Of a stretch of 62,315 nt of DNA, positions 8,616 through 18,015 are shown piece by piece (the first letter of the stretch is position 1; each line of letters opens with the position of its first letter). The DNA is taken from contig NZ_VTQV01000024.1 in assembly GCF_008764245.1 (NCBI RefSeq), forward strand, positions 1-62,315, read 5' to 3'. The translations under genes were made by a program, and so were the position numbers. The stretch is from Bacillus subtilis. Lineage in GTDB: Bacteria; Bacillota; Bacilli; Bacillales; Bacillaceae_C. The notes under the pieces are model-generated. The model saw only the letters and a program-made list of their open reading frames with translations, did not search any database and was not told where the DNA came from.

Positions 8616-9878
8616 ATGAGAAAACTAGGTTTATTATTTATGTCAATTGTCCTTGTTGTCACACTATCGGCCTGTGGTAGTAATGCTTCCGGTTCAAGTT
8701 CTGGTTCAAGCAAAGAGATAGTCTTTTGGAATCCATTTACTGGCCCAGATGGCGAAAATATGAAAAAAATGGTGGACGAATATAACAAAACAAATCCAGA
8801 ATATAAAATAAAAAATATCTCTCTAAAAGAAGGAGATATGTATACGAAAATTCAAACGGTTGTGAATTCAGGGAAAAACGTCCCGGATTTGATGATTGTT
8901 CATGCAGAACGTATCAAGCAGTATGTAGATAATGAGATGCTAACTAGTTATGATGAATATTTAAGCGATTACCCAGAAATAAAAGAAGAAAATTATATAC
9001 AAGAAGCATGGAAAATTGGAGATTTAGATGGTTCTAGATACAGTATTCCTCTTGATATCCATTCATTCGTAATGTATTACAACAAAGATCTTGTAGAAAA
9101 ATATGCTCCAGGAGCACTTGATGATAATATTGTTACTTTTGACGAAATTAAAGCTGCCGGAGAACAATCGCAGAAGGATAAGATTACCAGCCTAGGGGTT
9201 ACGTGGGTTAAACCGAATATTCTTTCCTTGTACGCACAAAATGGTGGGGAGTTAACGGAAAATGGTACAGACCCAACCTTTGATAATGATCAATCAAAGG
9301 CTTCATTCCAACAATGGATTGATTTATATGACTCACATATTACAAATAAAGATGGCGAAGACCCTGCTCAATTATTCCTTCAAGGGAAATTAATCTTCTA
9401 TCCAGAAGGAATTTGGATGAATAATAATTTAAGAGATGCAAAATTTGAGTATGGATTAACCAATGCACCGCAATTAACTGATGATAAGAGCAAAATGGTC
9501 AACTGGTCTTCATCCCATCAATTTGTCATGTTTAATAGTAAAGATCGTTCGGATGAAAAAGCGAAAAGTGTTGTAGAGTTTATCGACTGGGTTCGTGACA
9601 ATTCACTGGAATGGGCAAAAGCAGGACAAAACCCAGCTTCCCTTAAAATTCTTGATGAACCAGAATATAAAGAAATGGCTCAATCATTTTTATTGAATGA
9701 TCCTGAGGAACAAGCTTCTCTTAAGATTTTTGACTACAAATACAATGGTTACGTGTCAGAGGAACTGGATGCCAAAGGGATTGATATTATATTCGGCAAA
9801 ATTCCTGTTGATAAAGGACTTGCCGATATTCAAAAGACACTAGAAGATAAAATAGCTAAGGATGCTTCGAATAAATAG
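8616..9878 (+). CDS. Sugar ABC transporter solute-binding lipoprotein (MalE-like, CUT1)
   Basis: A 420-residue lipoprotein: hydrophobic signal, lipobox LSAC and a Ser/Gly linker, then a family 1 solute-binding fold (VFWNPFTGPDG near the start, VPDLMIVHAERI in the first lobe). ATG 8616 follows AGGGGGG; the longer frame from 8583 has no RBS. It delivers an oligosaccharide to the two permeases downstream. It lies directly after the GH2 gene, so the sugar it carries is probably a GH2 substrate. A strong stem-loop separates it from the permease genes, consistent with higher expression of the binding protein. Confidence 0.9.
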   Translation: MRKLGLLFMSIVLVVTLSACGSNASGSSSGSSKEIVFWNPFTGPDGENMKKMVDEYNKTNPEYKIKNISLKEGDMYTKIQTVVNSGKNVPDLMIVHAERIKQYVDNEMLTSYDEYLSDYPEIKEENYIQEAWKIGDLDGSRYSIPLDIHSFVMYYNKDLVEKYAPGALDDNIVTFDEIKAAGEQSQKDKITSLGVTWVKPNILSLYAQNGGELTENGTDPTFDNDQSKASFQQWIDLYDSHITNKDGEDPAQLFLQGKLIFYPEGIWMNNNLRDAKFEYGLTNAPQLTDDKSKMVNWSSSHQFVMFNSKDRSDEKAKSVVEFIDWVRDNSLEWAKAGQNPASLKILDEPEYKEMAQSFLLNDPEEQASLKIFDYKYNGYVSEELDAKGIDIIFGKIPVDKGLADIQKTLEDKIAKDASNK

Positions 9879-9898
9879 GAAGAATGAACTTAAAGCAA

Positions 9899-9936
9899 TG
9901 GAAGCTGCTTCTATAGAATTTAGTATGCAGCTTCCA
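9899..9936 (+). other. Stem-loop between binding protein and permease genes
   Basis: TGGAAGCTGC (9899-9908) and GCAGCTTCCA (9927-9936) form a perfect 10-base stem without a T-tract. This is the usual position of an mRNA processing or stabilising element in importer operons. Confidence 0.6.
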
Positions 9937-9963
9937 CCAATTAATCATCTTGGAGGGGTAGTT

Positions 9964-10887
9964 ATGGAAGTACCTTTGCGGTCTATGGAGCCACAGTCGA
10001 AGATAAAACCGTCCAAAAGAAAATCTGTGAACTGGACTCCTTGGGCTTTTGTTACACCACATTTGTTGATTTTTAGCCTTTTTTTTCTAGTGCCGATTCT
10101 TTATGGGATTTATATTTCTTTTACTAATTGGGATTTGATTGGGAAAGCAGATTTTGTCGGATTAGAGAACTATAAAGAGATCTTATCCCAAAAGGATTCT
10201 TCTTTTTATACACAATTCCACAATGGACTTAAAAATACATTCATTTTTGTCATTTTATCTGTTCCTAGTTGTATCATCATACCGCTATTATTGGCTAGTG
10301 CTTTAAATGCTAAACCAAGATTTCATAAGTTATTTCAATCTATTTTTTATATGCCGACTTTATTTTCTATTTCTGCTGTTGTGATTATATGGACCTTAAT
10401 GTTTAATGTGAATCAAGGGCCTATTAACAATTTACTTGGTAAATCGATCCTTTGGACTGGTTCGCAGCCGTATGCCTGGGCATCTATAGTGATTGTCACA
10501 GTATGGTGGTGCATTGGCAGTAACATGATTATTTATCAAGCTGCTTTGAATGGAATCTCAAAAGATCTTTATGAGGCAGCCTCTATAGACGGAGCTAATT
10601 CTATTCAAAAATTCTTTAAAATTACGCTTCCCGGCATTCGTGGACAAATACTTTATACAGTCGTTATTACAACCATTGCCCAATTTAATGTATATGGTCA
10701 ACCATTGATGCTTACAAATGGAGGCCCGGCTGACTCTACACGTGTTCTGTTAATGGATATTCAACAGAATGCATTTGGGTCTGGTCAATCGATTGCAGGG
10801 ATTGCATCGGCCATGGCCTTTATGCTTGGTCTATGTATTATGGTTGTATCACTTATTCAATTTCTCTTTTTACGTAATAAAGATTAG
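9964..10887 (+). CDS. Sugar ABC transporter permease (MalF-like)
   Basis: A 307-residue inner membrane protein with about six transmembrane segments. The EAA loop reads DLYEAASIDGAN at about 200, the docking site for the shared ATPase. ATG 9964 follows GGAGGGG; the longer frame from 9862 would overlap the previous gene and run through the stem-loop, so it is rejected. It forms a heterodimeric channel with the next gene. Confidence 0.9.
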   Translation: MEVPLRSMEPQSKIKPSKRKSVNWTPWAFVTPHLLIFSLFFLVPILYGIYISFTNWDLIGKADFVGLENYKEILSQKDSSFYTQFHNGLKNTFIFVILSVPSCIIIPLLLASALNAKPRFHKLFQSIFYMPTLFSISAVVIIWTLMFNVNQGPINNLLGKSILWTGSQPYAWASIVIVTVWWCIGSNMIIYQAALNGISKDLYEAASIDGANSIQKFFKITLPGIRGQILYTVVITTIAQFNVYGQPLMLTNGGPADSTRVLLMDIQQNAFGSGQSIAGIASAMAFMLGLCIMVVSLIQFLFLRNKD

Positions 10888-10905
10888 ATGTGGGGTGAAG
10901 AATGG

Positions 10906-11748
10906 ATGAAAAAAAAACTACTGTCTTTTCCTAAATTAGTGGCTTTTTTATTTCTACTATTAATGGCAATTATATGGGTTATTCCCTTAGTATGGGGACT
11001 AGTCACATCCTTTAAGACTGATATGGAATTTAAGATGATGGGTTTTAAATTTCTGCCTGTTGAATGGGTAACCACGAATTACACTTCACTCTTAGTGGAT
11101 AACTATAGTTCACCATTGTTACACTGGTTTTTTAACTCATTAATTATATCAGTTGTTCATACTCTATTAGTTCTAGTCGTAGTTGCTTTAGCTGCATTCG
11201 CTTATGGTCGATTACAATTTAAAGGCCGTAATGCTATTTTTATGTTTTTAATGGCTACAATGATGTTTCCAGGTGTTGTTAACTTAATCCCTTTGTATAA
11301 AATTGTTGATACGCTTGGTTGGATCAATTCTTATTGGGCAGCAATTGTTCCTGGAGCCGCCGGAGTATTTAATATCTTTCTAGTAAGGCAATTTTTGGCG
11401 AATATTCCGATCGAATATGATGAGGCAGCAAGAGTAGATGGTGCTGGGGATTTTCAGATATTCTATAAAGTTGTTTTGCCGCAATTAAAACCTATTTTAA
11501 TGGTTGTTGCATTATTCAGTTTTACGGGCTCGTGGAATGACTTTCTATGGCCGTCCATTGTCTTCAATGATATTGAAAGAATGCCAATAACTGCAGGACT
11601 TCAGTTATTACAAGGAATGTATAACTCACAACCGACTATGCTTATGGCTGGAGCTGTAATTGCTATTATTCCTACGTTCATTATATATTTATTCGCACAA
11701 AAGTATTTTTTGGAATCCATGTCACTTTCTGCTGGTATAAAGGGATAA
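10906..11748 (+). CDS. Sugar ABC transporter permease (MalG-like)
   Basis: A 280-residue six-segment permease with EAA loop IEYDEAARVDGAG. The ATG at 10906 is preferred because GGGGTGAAG lies just before it, whereas the ATG at 10888 directly follows the previous stop without an RBS. No ATPase gene follows, so the system probably uses a multipurpose MsmX-type ATPase encoded elsewhere, as known for Bacillus pectin and maltodextrin importers. Confidence 0.9.
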   Translation: MKKKLLSFPKLVAFLFLLLMAIIWVIPLVWGLVTSFKTDMEFKMMGFKFLPVEWVTTNYTSLLVDNYSSPLLHWFFNSLIISVVHTLLVLVVVALAAFAYGRLQFKGRNAIFMFLMATMMFPGVVNLIPLYKIVDTLGWINSYWAAIVPGAAGVFNIFLVRQFLANIPIEYDEAARVDGAGDFQIFYKVVLPQLKPILMVVALFSFTGSWNDFLWPSIVFNDIERMPITAGLQLLQGMYNSQPTMLMAGAVIAIIPTFIIYLFAQKYFLESMSLSAGIKG

Positions 11749-11763
11749 TAAGGGGTTGTGAGT

Positions 11764-12168
11764 ATGTCTAATAAAATGGAAAAAACTTTAGTTTATATTG
11801 CATCTGGCTGGCAGCTTTTAGATGGACTCATAACCATCTTTATCTATGGACCTTATATAAGGAACAAAGGAGCGCATAATGCTGAATTATCTTTTGTGGA
11901 AAAAGAAGGGTTAGACTCTCTCTTAGGGAGTATGTATAGCGTTGCTTCTATCTACGGGATTTTACTCATTTTACTAGGTTTGATAACTATTTACCTAACA
12001 AGGACCTATTTAAAAAAAGGCATCGTACCCAAGAAGGTTCCTTTCTGGTTTCTAATATGTGGTATCATTTCATATTTTACGATGGATATAATCAGCCTAA
12101 TTCTATATATGGGCGCTGGTATTATTATTCTTGCAAAAAATCGCTCACTAAAAATATTAAATGATTAA
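11764..12168 (+). CDS. Small membrane protein of unknown function in the importer operon
   Basis: A 134-residue protein with about four predicted membrane helices (around residues 8-26, 55-77, 90-112 and 113-128 by eye). It is not recognised: it is shorter than the DUF624 proteins (YesL, YesV) that accompany rhamnogalacturonan genes in B. subtilis. ATG 11764 has AGGGG 8 bases upstream; a GTG at 11758 is too close to it. It starts 15 bases after the MalG-like gene and is followed by another good RBS, so it is cotranscribed with the importer and may modulate it; that is inference. Confidence 0.7.
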   Translation: MSNKMEKTLVYIASGWQLLDGLITIFIYGPYIRNKGAHNAELSFVEKEGLDSLLGSMYSVASIYGILLILLGLITIYLTRTYLKKGIVPKKVPFWFLICGIISYFTMDIISLILYMGAGIIILAKNRSLKILND

Positions 12169-12183
12169 TTGAAGGAGGAAAAA

Positions 12184-12480
12184 ATGAAAGGGTTACCTTC
12201 GGGGCCACAGTTTACCAAATATGATCAAGAGTCATTAATTGGGCAGCCCTGATAATGAATTGGCATTTCTTATGGAAGGAATTTATCATCTGACAAAAGC
12301 ATTTGATAGCAAAGGGCTGGTCACTGTCAATGATGGTTTGGGGGATGGAAACAAGGTTGATTCAGAAGAAGCACTTTTAAAGCGTTATCAGGAAATAACG
12401 GATTATTAAGGGAAGATCGAACACCGAAGATTTCATTGGATAAGATTAAAGAGGTTAATGATACACGCAGGGCGAATTGA
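12184..12480 (+). pseudogene. Decayed third copy of the GH2 gene
   Basis: From about 12263 the DNA matches the 3' third of the GH2 gene at 6598-8376 (IYHLTKA, VNDG, VDSEEALLKRYQEIT, then the terminal part ending in ACACGCAGGGCGAAT). Two internal deletions are visible relative to copy 1: about 213 bases between two GGTTGGG repeats (removing the nucleophile Glu region) and 76 bases between two AACGGAT repeats (a frameshift). The tail matches copy 1 rather than copy 2. A good RBS (AAGGAGG) and ATG at 12184 open a 22-codon frame ending before the GH2-like part; that 5' piece is not recognised and may belong to another lost gene. Confidence 0.8.
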
Positions 12481-12627
12481 TAATTATTTCAGCCACATTG
12501 TCTCCTACCAAGCAGCTTACGACCTAAATTTAAGGCTTTGCAAATCATGTAGTTCCAAAATTCTAGAGGGATGGGGAAAAATGGACGTCTAAAGGATTCG
12601 AATATTAAGTAATGGAGGTTATTCACA

Positions 12628-15600
12628 ATGCAGTTTGTACGTGCACTTCTCATATTAGGTGGATTGTTCCTATTCCCGAGCGTTTCATTTGCCTACAGTA
12701 ACCCCTTTGATCTGCCAAATTCATGGGAATGGGATAATGGAGATTTTTATGGGGAAGGAGATCCTTACATATTAAAATATAATGGCACCTACTATCTCTA
12801 TGTTAGTACTGTTGATGATAAAAGCGGTGTCAAGGCTTGGACTTCGGAAGATCTGATTAACTGGGAGTATGCTGGCCTTGTCACGGAGGAACCAAGTACA
12901 AAAGCAGCTTATGCGCCTGAAGTGACCTATTGGAATGGGGCCTTTTATATGTATACATCGCCAGGCGGCAATGGGCATTATGTCTATAAAAGCTCAAGCC
13001 CGTTAGGTCCTTTTGTAAAACAAACAGAAAACTTGGGAATGGGAATCGACGGTCACGTCTTTATTGATGACGATGGTCAATGGTATTTTTATGGTACGGG
13101 GTCTGATCGCATAAGTGCTTACAAAATGGAAGATCCCTATACCTTTGGTCCAGCCATAAACACAGGTGCGGAGATGGATGGATGGACAGAAGCTCCCACA
13201 GTCTTTAAAAGACATGGGCAATACTATATGACCTATGTGGGGAATCATGTTTGGAGCAAAGCTTATCGTATTAACTACGCGACAAGTGATTCTCCAACGA
13301 AAAACTTTAAAGAGAAATCACTACAGAATCCAATTCTTCTTAAAACGGAAGGTGAAAATGTTGGACTAGGACATAATGGCATTGTAAGAGGTCCTGATTT
13401 AGATTCTGAGTACATCGTGTATCACAGTCATGCGAATCCCGGTCGCTATTTTAATATGGATCGGATTGCATGGAACGGGGATAAGATGACGGTGCTAGGC
13501 CCCACCACATTTGAACAAGAAAATCCAGGCTTACCGGATTTTAGTGATCGTTTTAAACGAAAGGATATTGGCAATCAATGGTCAGAAGTTAATGGCGGTA
13601 CTTGGTCGCTTCATGATCATGCCCTGGAACAAAAGTCAATCAATGACGCTTCATGGCATCGCCTCGTTACCACTTATGAGACAGAAAACAATTATACAGC
13701 TGAATTTAACATGACTTTAGTGAATAAAGGTGAAAGTACTAACCCCCGTTATGGAGCGGTATTTTCCTACCAAGACGAGGATAATTATGGAGTCGCTGTT
13801 TTAAGTGCAAATGAAAATCAATTAGAAACAAATTTTGTTGTTGATGGTGTTGAACAGGGTTGGAAGAAATCAGCACTTCCTACTGATTTTGATTATAAAC
13901 AGTTACATCAAATTAGAGTTGAAAAGGAAGACTCCAAGTTTAACATATTCGTTGATGGAATGCATAAGCAAACAAGAGATGTAAGTTCATTAAATGGTGG
14001 GAAGATTGGGTACACAACAAGCGATGCACATGCCTCTTTTGGTTATATCGCAACAAGCAATAAAGTAAATGGAAGTAGTGTATTTGATTTCCACAAACCT
14101 TTGCCAGGTAAAATAGAGGCTGTTCATTATAATTCAGGTGGGGAAGGTATTGGCTATCACATTTCTGATGGTGAATTAAATCATACGTATCGGCAGGATG
14201 AAGTTGATACTCAGCCAAATTCTGAAGGTGGGTATAGTGTTAAGCTAGCGAAAAAAGATTGGCTGCAATATAACGTCAATGTAGAAGAGGAAGGTCAATA
14301 TAGTATTAACTTAAGGGTTGCTACAGGAAAAAATGGAGCAAAAGTGCGAGTATCGCTTGATGACAAGACTGATTTGACTGGTATGGTTGATGTTCCAGAT
14401 ACCGGTGGTCAATGGCAAAACTTTATAATCGATCATGTTTCTTTACCAAAAGGAAATCACAAGCTGAAAATCGAAGTCACTCAGGGTTCATTATCTTTTG
14501 CTAGTTTTGAGATTAGTAAGTATAAGGATGCACCCATTCTTTTTGAGGATTTTAATGATGGGTTTGATTCCGGCTGGGATCGTTATGAAGGTAATTGGAG
14601 AGTGGATACCAATCAAGATTCCATGAGTGTATTTGATGGTTTTAAACCGATTCCCGGAGATATTCAAGCAGCGTATTACATCACGGGTGGGGAAGGCGTT
14701 GCCTATCATGATACGACTCCAGAAAATATTGGCGGTGTGCTAAGAGATGATGCCGTTGATATTCGCGATAAGCCAGGAGGTGGAACTGCGGTTGGGTGGA
14801 ATCAAACGGGCGAATGGTTAAAGTATAATGTCGATATTCAAGATGAAGGAATCTACAATCTGGAAATGGAATACGGCACAACTTTCGAGGACGCCAAGGT
14901 AAGATTTTGGTTGGATGACAACATGGATTTAACAGGCATAGTCGATGTTCCTGCAACAGAAGGTTGGAACGATTGGCAGATACTTAGGATGGAAAATATC
15001 CAATTGCCAAAAGGAGAACATACGTTAAAGATAGAAATTGTGAAAGGGGAATTTGATATCTCTAAATTCCACTTTAGATCTTTTGACATCCACAAACCTA
15101 TCCCTGGCCCAATTGAAGCAGAAGATTATAATCTTGGTGGTGAAGGTGTCGCGTATCATGTTCATGTGGATTCAAATACCGATGGGGAATTTAGAGAAGA
15201 CGGGGTAAACATTAAACCTGATCCGGAAGGCGGATATGCCATCCACGATTTAAAAAAGGGGGAATGGATCAAATATAATGTAAACATATCTGAATCAGAT
15301 AAATATGGACTTGATTTTATTGCCAATAATTCCGATGAAGATACGAAAATACGTATTTCGTTAGATGATGGAATAGATGTGGAGGAAGGCTTTACCATTT
15401 CCGTTACGGATAAAGAAAAGGATTGGGAGAATATTTCTATTTCCGATTTAGATTTACCGCAAGGAAAACATACGCTCAAGATTGAAGTGATCGATGGCGA
15501 ATTATCTTTTACAAAAATGATTTTCCATACATTTGATAGTGCTAACTCCTTGCCGGGAAAAGTGATGGCCGTCGATTATATGACTGGTGGTGAAGGTGTA

Positions 15601-16740
15601 GCCTATCATGATAAAACCCCGAGAAATATCGGAGGCAAATATCGGTATGATGGCGTGGATATTCGCAATCATCCGGATGGCACGTTTAATATTGGGTGGA
15701 ATCAAACCGATGAATGGTATAAATATAATGTTGATATTGCCAAAAGTGGTGACTATGTATTAGATATAAATGTCGCAACTAAACAACAGGGTGGTCAAGT
15801 AAGATTGTGGTTAGATGATAAAATAGATCTCACGGGAGTAATCGATATTCCACGAACAGGGGAATGGGATGATTGGTCTAGTGTAATAAAAGAAAACATT
15901 TCATTACCTAGCGGAAAGCACACGATTAAGGTAGAAACGGTGAAGGGTGAGTTTGATTTTCACCATTTCAGTTTTATTGAACAAGATCAGTATCAACCAA
16001 TTGACCAAGAAGGAGTTTATCGTTCAGGGGCCGGAACATTTGGAAAGTCAGTGATTGGGGATAGTGCATGGCATAATTATGTGGTTGAAGCGGATGTTCA
16101 GGTTGTGGATGGAAAAGGGGATGGCGGTATCCTATTCAGGGTAAATAATCCTGCCCATGGAAAAGAACTGAACCACAATAATGCCGATATGTTACAAGGA
16201 TATGTCGCCTATATTAATAAAGATGGCGTTCATCTCGGTAAATTTAACTACAATTGGACCTACCTGACAGGGGCCAAACTTGATGATCCAATCGATGAAT
16301 GGCAGCATATTAAAGTAGTTGCAAGCGGAACGAATATCAAGATATATGTAGGAGACATGGACAAGCCAAAAATTGATTACGATGATCATAGTGCTACCGC
16401 GTTTATCCACGGTAAGGTTGGTGTTAGAAGTGTCTTTAGTGATACAAAATACGATAATATTTTTGTGCGCCCTTTAGAACCAAGTACGAATGATATACTA
16501 TCAATCCTTACGGAGCATCAAGGAGATTTAGCAGAAAAAGATTATCGATCACTTAAAGTTCATTTGACAGCAGTTGGACAATTTGAGAAAAAAGGAGCGG
16601 CTAAAAAGGTAATCAAACATATGGAAAGCTTCAGTCAATTGCTTGATTATCAGCTAGAAAATGATTTGATTTCTAATGAGCTGTACGGGGTTTTAACGAC
16701 TACTACCAACTCGCTCATTGAGAATTGGAAAGGAAAATAA
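12628..16740 (+). CDS. Secreted GH43 glycosidase with four CBM6-like modules and FIMAH-like tail
   Basis: A 1370-residue secreted protein. Signal peptide about 1-22; five-bladed GH43 propeller about 25-305 with expected catalytic residues D45 (GDPY), D141 (IDGHVF) and E188 (TEAP); a concanavalin-like domain about 308-480; then four CBM6-like modules, about 485-632, 667-805, 806-970 and 972-1115, each with a GGEGxxYH motif and a HTLKIE-type ending; a further concanavalin-like part about 1122-1275; and a FIMAH-like domain about 1288-1370 closely resembling that of the PL11 lyase. GH43 enzymes release arabinose, xylose or galactose from side chains. Modules 2-4 seem to be inserted into the last concanavalin-like domain, whose first strand is at about 634-664. 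The RBS is GGAGG with an 8-9 base gap. It is followed by a bidirectional terminator. Confidence 0.9.
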   Translation: MQFVRALLILGGLFLFPSVSFAYSNPFDLPNSWEWDNGDFYGEGDPYILKYNGTYYLYVSTVDDKSGVKAWTSEDLINWEYAGLVTEEPSTKAAYAPEVTYWNGAFYMYTSPGGNGHYVYKSSSPLGPFVKQTENLGMGIDGHVFIDDDGQWYFYGTGSDRISAYKMEDPYTFGPAINTGAEMDGWTEAPTVFKRHGQYYMTYVGNHVWSKAYRINYATSDSPTKNFKEKSLQNPILLKTEGENVGLGHNGIVRGPDLDSEYIVYHSHANPGRYFNMDRIAWNGDKMTVLGPTTFEQENPGLPDFSDRFKRKDIGNQWSEVNGGTWSLHDHALEQKSINDASWHRLVTTYETENNYTAEFNMTLVNKGESTNPRYGAVFSYQDEDNYGVAVLSANENQLETNFVVDGVEQGWKKSALPTDFDYKQLHQIRVEKEDSKFNIFVDGMHKQTRDVSSLNGGKIGYTTSDAHASFGYIATSNKVNGSSVFDFHKPLPGKIEAVHYNSGGEGIGYHISDGELNHTYRQDEVDTQPNSEGGYSVKLAKKDWLQYNVNVEEEGQYSINLRVATGKNGAKVRVSLDDKTDLTGMVDVPDTGGQWQNFIIDHVSLPKGNHKLKIEVTQGSLSFASFEISKYKDAPILFEDFNDGFDSGWDRYEGNWRVDTNQDSMSVFDGFKPIPGDIQAAYYITGGEGVAYHDTTPENIGGVLRDDAVDIRDKPGGGTAVGWNQTGEWLKYNVDIQDEGIYNLEMEYGTTFEDAKVRFWLDDNMDLTGIVDVPATEGWNDWQILRMENIQLPKGEHTLKIEIVKGEFDISKFHFRSFDIHKPIPGPIEAEDYNLGGEGVAYHVHVDSNTDGEFREDGVNIKPDPEGGYAIHDLKKGEWIKYNVNISESDKYGLDFIANNSDEDTKIRISLDDGIDVEEGFTISVTDKEKDWENISISDLDLPQGKHTLKIEVIDGELSFTKMIFHTFDSANSLPGKVMAVDYMTGGEGVAYHDKTPRNIGGKYRYDGVDIRNHPDGTFNIGWNQTDEWYKYNVDIAKSGDYVLDINVATKQQGGQVRLWLDDKIDLTGVIDIPRTGEWDDWSSVIKENISLPSGKHTIKVETVKGEFDFHHFSFIEQDQYQPIDQEGVYRSGAGTFGKSVIGDSAWHNYVVEADVQVVDGKGDGGILFRVNNPAHGKELNHNNADMLQGYVAYINKDGVHLGKFNYNWTYLTGAKLDDPIDEWQHIKVVASGTNIKIYVGDMDKPKIDYDDHSATAFIHGKVGVRSVFSDTKYDNIFVRPLEPSTNDILSILTEHQGDLAEKDYRSLKVHLTAVGQFEKKGAAKKVIKHMESFSQLLDYQLENDLISNELYGVLTTTTNSLIENWKGK

Positions 16741-16755
16741 GAGGAGCTAAGTGGA

Positions 16756-16792
16756 AATTCCCCATGCAGGTAGTTTTCTAGCATGGGGAATT
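16756..16792. terminator. Bidirectional terminator between GH43 and araC-type genes
   Basis: AATTCCCCATGC and GCATGGGGAATT form a perfect 12-base stem with a 13-base loop, between two convergent genes. Confidence 0.75.
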
Positions 16793-16832
16793 CTTATGTA
16801 TAGATACTATTGGCTTCGAAGGGATTATGTCC

Positions 16833-17684
16833 TTACACTTCTTCTTTTGCATGGTATCGATTTGGCGAAACACCATAATAATTTTTGAAAGCCCGAGAAA
16901 AAGAGTAAAGGTCTGAATAACCAAGAGAGAGCGCTATTTCGGTAATTGTATGCGTTCTCTCTAAAATTAATTCCACCGCTCGATTCATTTTTAAAGACAG
17001 AAGATAATTACTTGGTGTCACTCCGACCTCATTAACAAATGAATCAGCAAAGTAGGAGCGGTGAATACCAACGTATTTGGCTACGTCTTTTACGGAGATA
17101 TTTTCTGCAAAGTGCATATTCATATATTCTTGACTTTTTTGCAGCCAATTTCTAGGTGTAGCAGGAGCGAGGTTTTTCTGTTTTGATTGAACAGAAAGGC
17201 TGTGAAATAGTTTATACATGATACTTAAGCCAAATAGATCATCATCTTCCTCATCCTTTTTAAAATGTGTAGAAAGTTCACTTAAAATTTCAATAATTTC
17301 CTCATTTATTATCCCTTTCACATGAGTGGAATAGTTCGTAATCCCAATCCGTTTTAAAAGTGGAATTGCTTGTCTCCCATCAAAGGCCAACCAGAACATC
17401 TGGAGTGGATGGTCAGGATTGGATGAATATTGGTGCGTTTGATTAGGGAGTAAGCAAAATATATCTCCTTGCTGAATGTTTTTATTCGTCTCATTCTGAT
17501 TAAACATTCCTTCACCATCCAGGATGAAGTGTACACTATAATATGTAATCATACGTGGCCCCATTTTATAATTCGACTTGGCCTTGTTACGCCCCGCTCT
17601 AATAGGCCAAAGCCCACCAGCCTTTTCCATTGAGGTTGGGGTATGAAACCAATGTTCCGCATATTCATGGGAAAATTCCTTCAA
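16833..17684 (-). CDS. AraC-family transcriptional regulator with cupin sensor
   Basis: A 283-residue regulator. The N-terminal half (about 25-110) is a cupin-like arabinose-binding fold (YSVHFILDGEGMF, GDIFCLLPNQTH). The C-terminal part (about 180-280) holds two helix-turn-helix motifs: NISVKDVAKYVGIHRSYFAD and TITEIALSLGYSDLYSFSRA. The TTG at 17684 is supported by AAAGGAGGGG 6 bases before it. It is transcribed divergently from the sulfatase operon. Paired CTAACAA repeats upstream of that operon and at two other promoters in the window are probable binding sites, so it likely activates sulfated-sugar catabolism on binding a product sugar. Confidence 0.88.
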   Translation of the reverse strand: MKEFSHEYAEHWFHTPTSMEKAGGLWPIRAGRNKAKSNYKMGPRMITYYSVHFILDGEGMFNQNETNKNIQQGDIFCLLPNQTHQYSSNPDHPLQMFWLAFDGRQAIPLLKRIGITNYSTHVKGIINEEIIEILSELSTHFKKDEEDDDLFGLSIMYKLFHSLSVQSKQKNLAPATPRNWLQKSQEYMNMHFAENISVKDVAKYVGIHRSYFADSFVNEVGVTPSNYLLSLKMNRAVELILERTHTITEIALSLGYSDLYSFSRAFKNYYGVSPNRYHAKEEV

Positions 17685-17734
17685 GTGTAACCCCTCCTTT
17701 TATTGGAAATGTAAAAATGTTATAGGTTCTTGTA

Positions 17735-17889
17735 TTGTCTAGCTTCAGCGCCCAGCGCCTAGCAAACTTTCGGTGCCTTCCTACGATAAGTCAACATCGA
17801 TTCACCCTTCGGGTTCATCGTGTTTCCTTTATCTCGTCAGGCACCTAAAAAGTTTGTACGTCGCTAAACGGGCACTTCCGCCTTCCTTA
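17735..17889. repeat. Structured intergenic repeat element (about 155 bases)
   Basis: It begins TGTCTAGCTTCAGCGCC and ends CGGGCACTTCCGCCTTCC. A long stem pairs CAAACTTTCGGTGCCT with AGGCACCTAAAAAGTTTG; nested inside are ACGATAAG / TTTATCTCGT and a hairpin ACCCTTCGGGT. From general knowledge, elements with this opening and close are dispersed in many Bacillaceae genomes; no function is established. Only one copy was seen in this window. It lies between the divergent araC-type and sulfatase promoters. Confidence 0.6.
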
Positions 17890-17892
17890 TAA

Positions 17893-17946
17893 TCTAACAA
17901 ATTGTTATCTATTCATCTAACAATATAACATTTAGGGTTTAAGAAT
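17893..17946 (+). promoter_or_regulatory. Candidate AraC-type operator and promoter of the sulfatase operon
   Basis: CTAACAA occurs at 17894-17900 and 17917-17923, a direct repeat at 23-base spacing, the second extended as CTAACAATATAACATT. TAAGAA at about 17941 may be the -10, about 24 bases after the second half-site. The same arrangement recurs at 27837/27860, and a single half-site at 31670. Confidence 0.6.
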
Positions 17947-18015
17947 TTTTGGCTATCTTAGAAACTAAGGTTTATTTTTATATCTATTATATTGTGACAA
18001 CTGGAGGTCTAGCAA

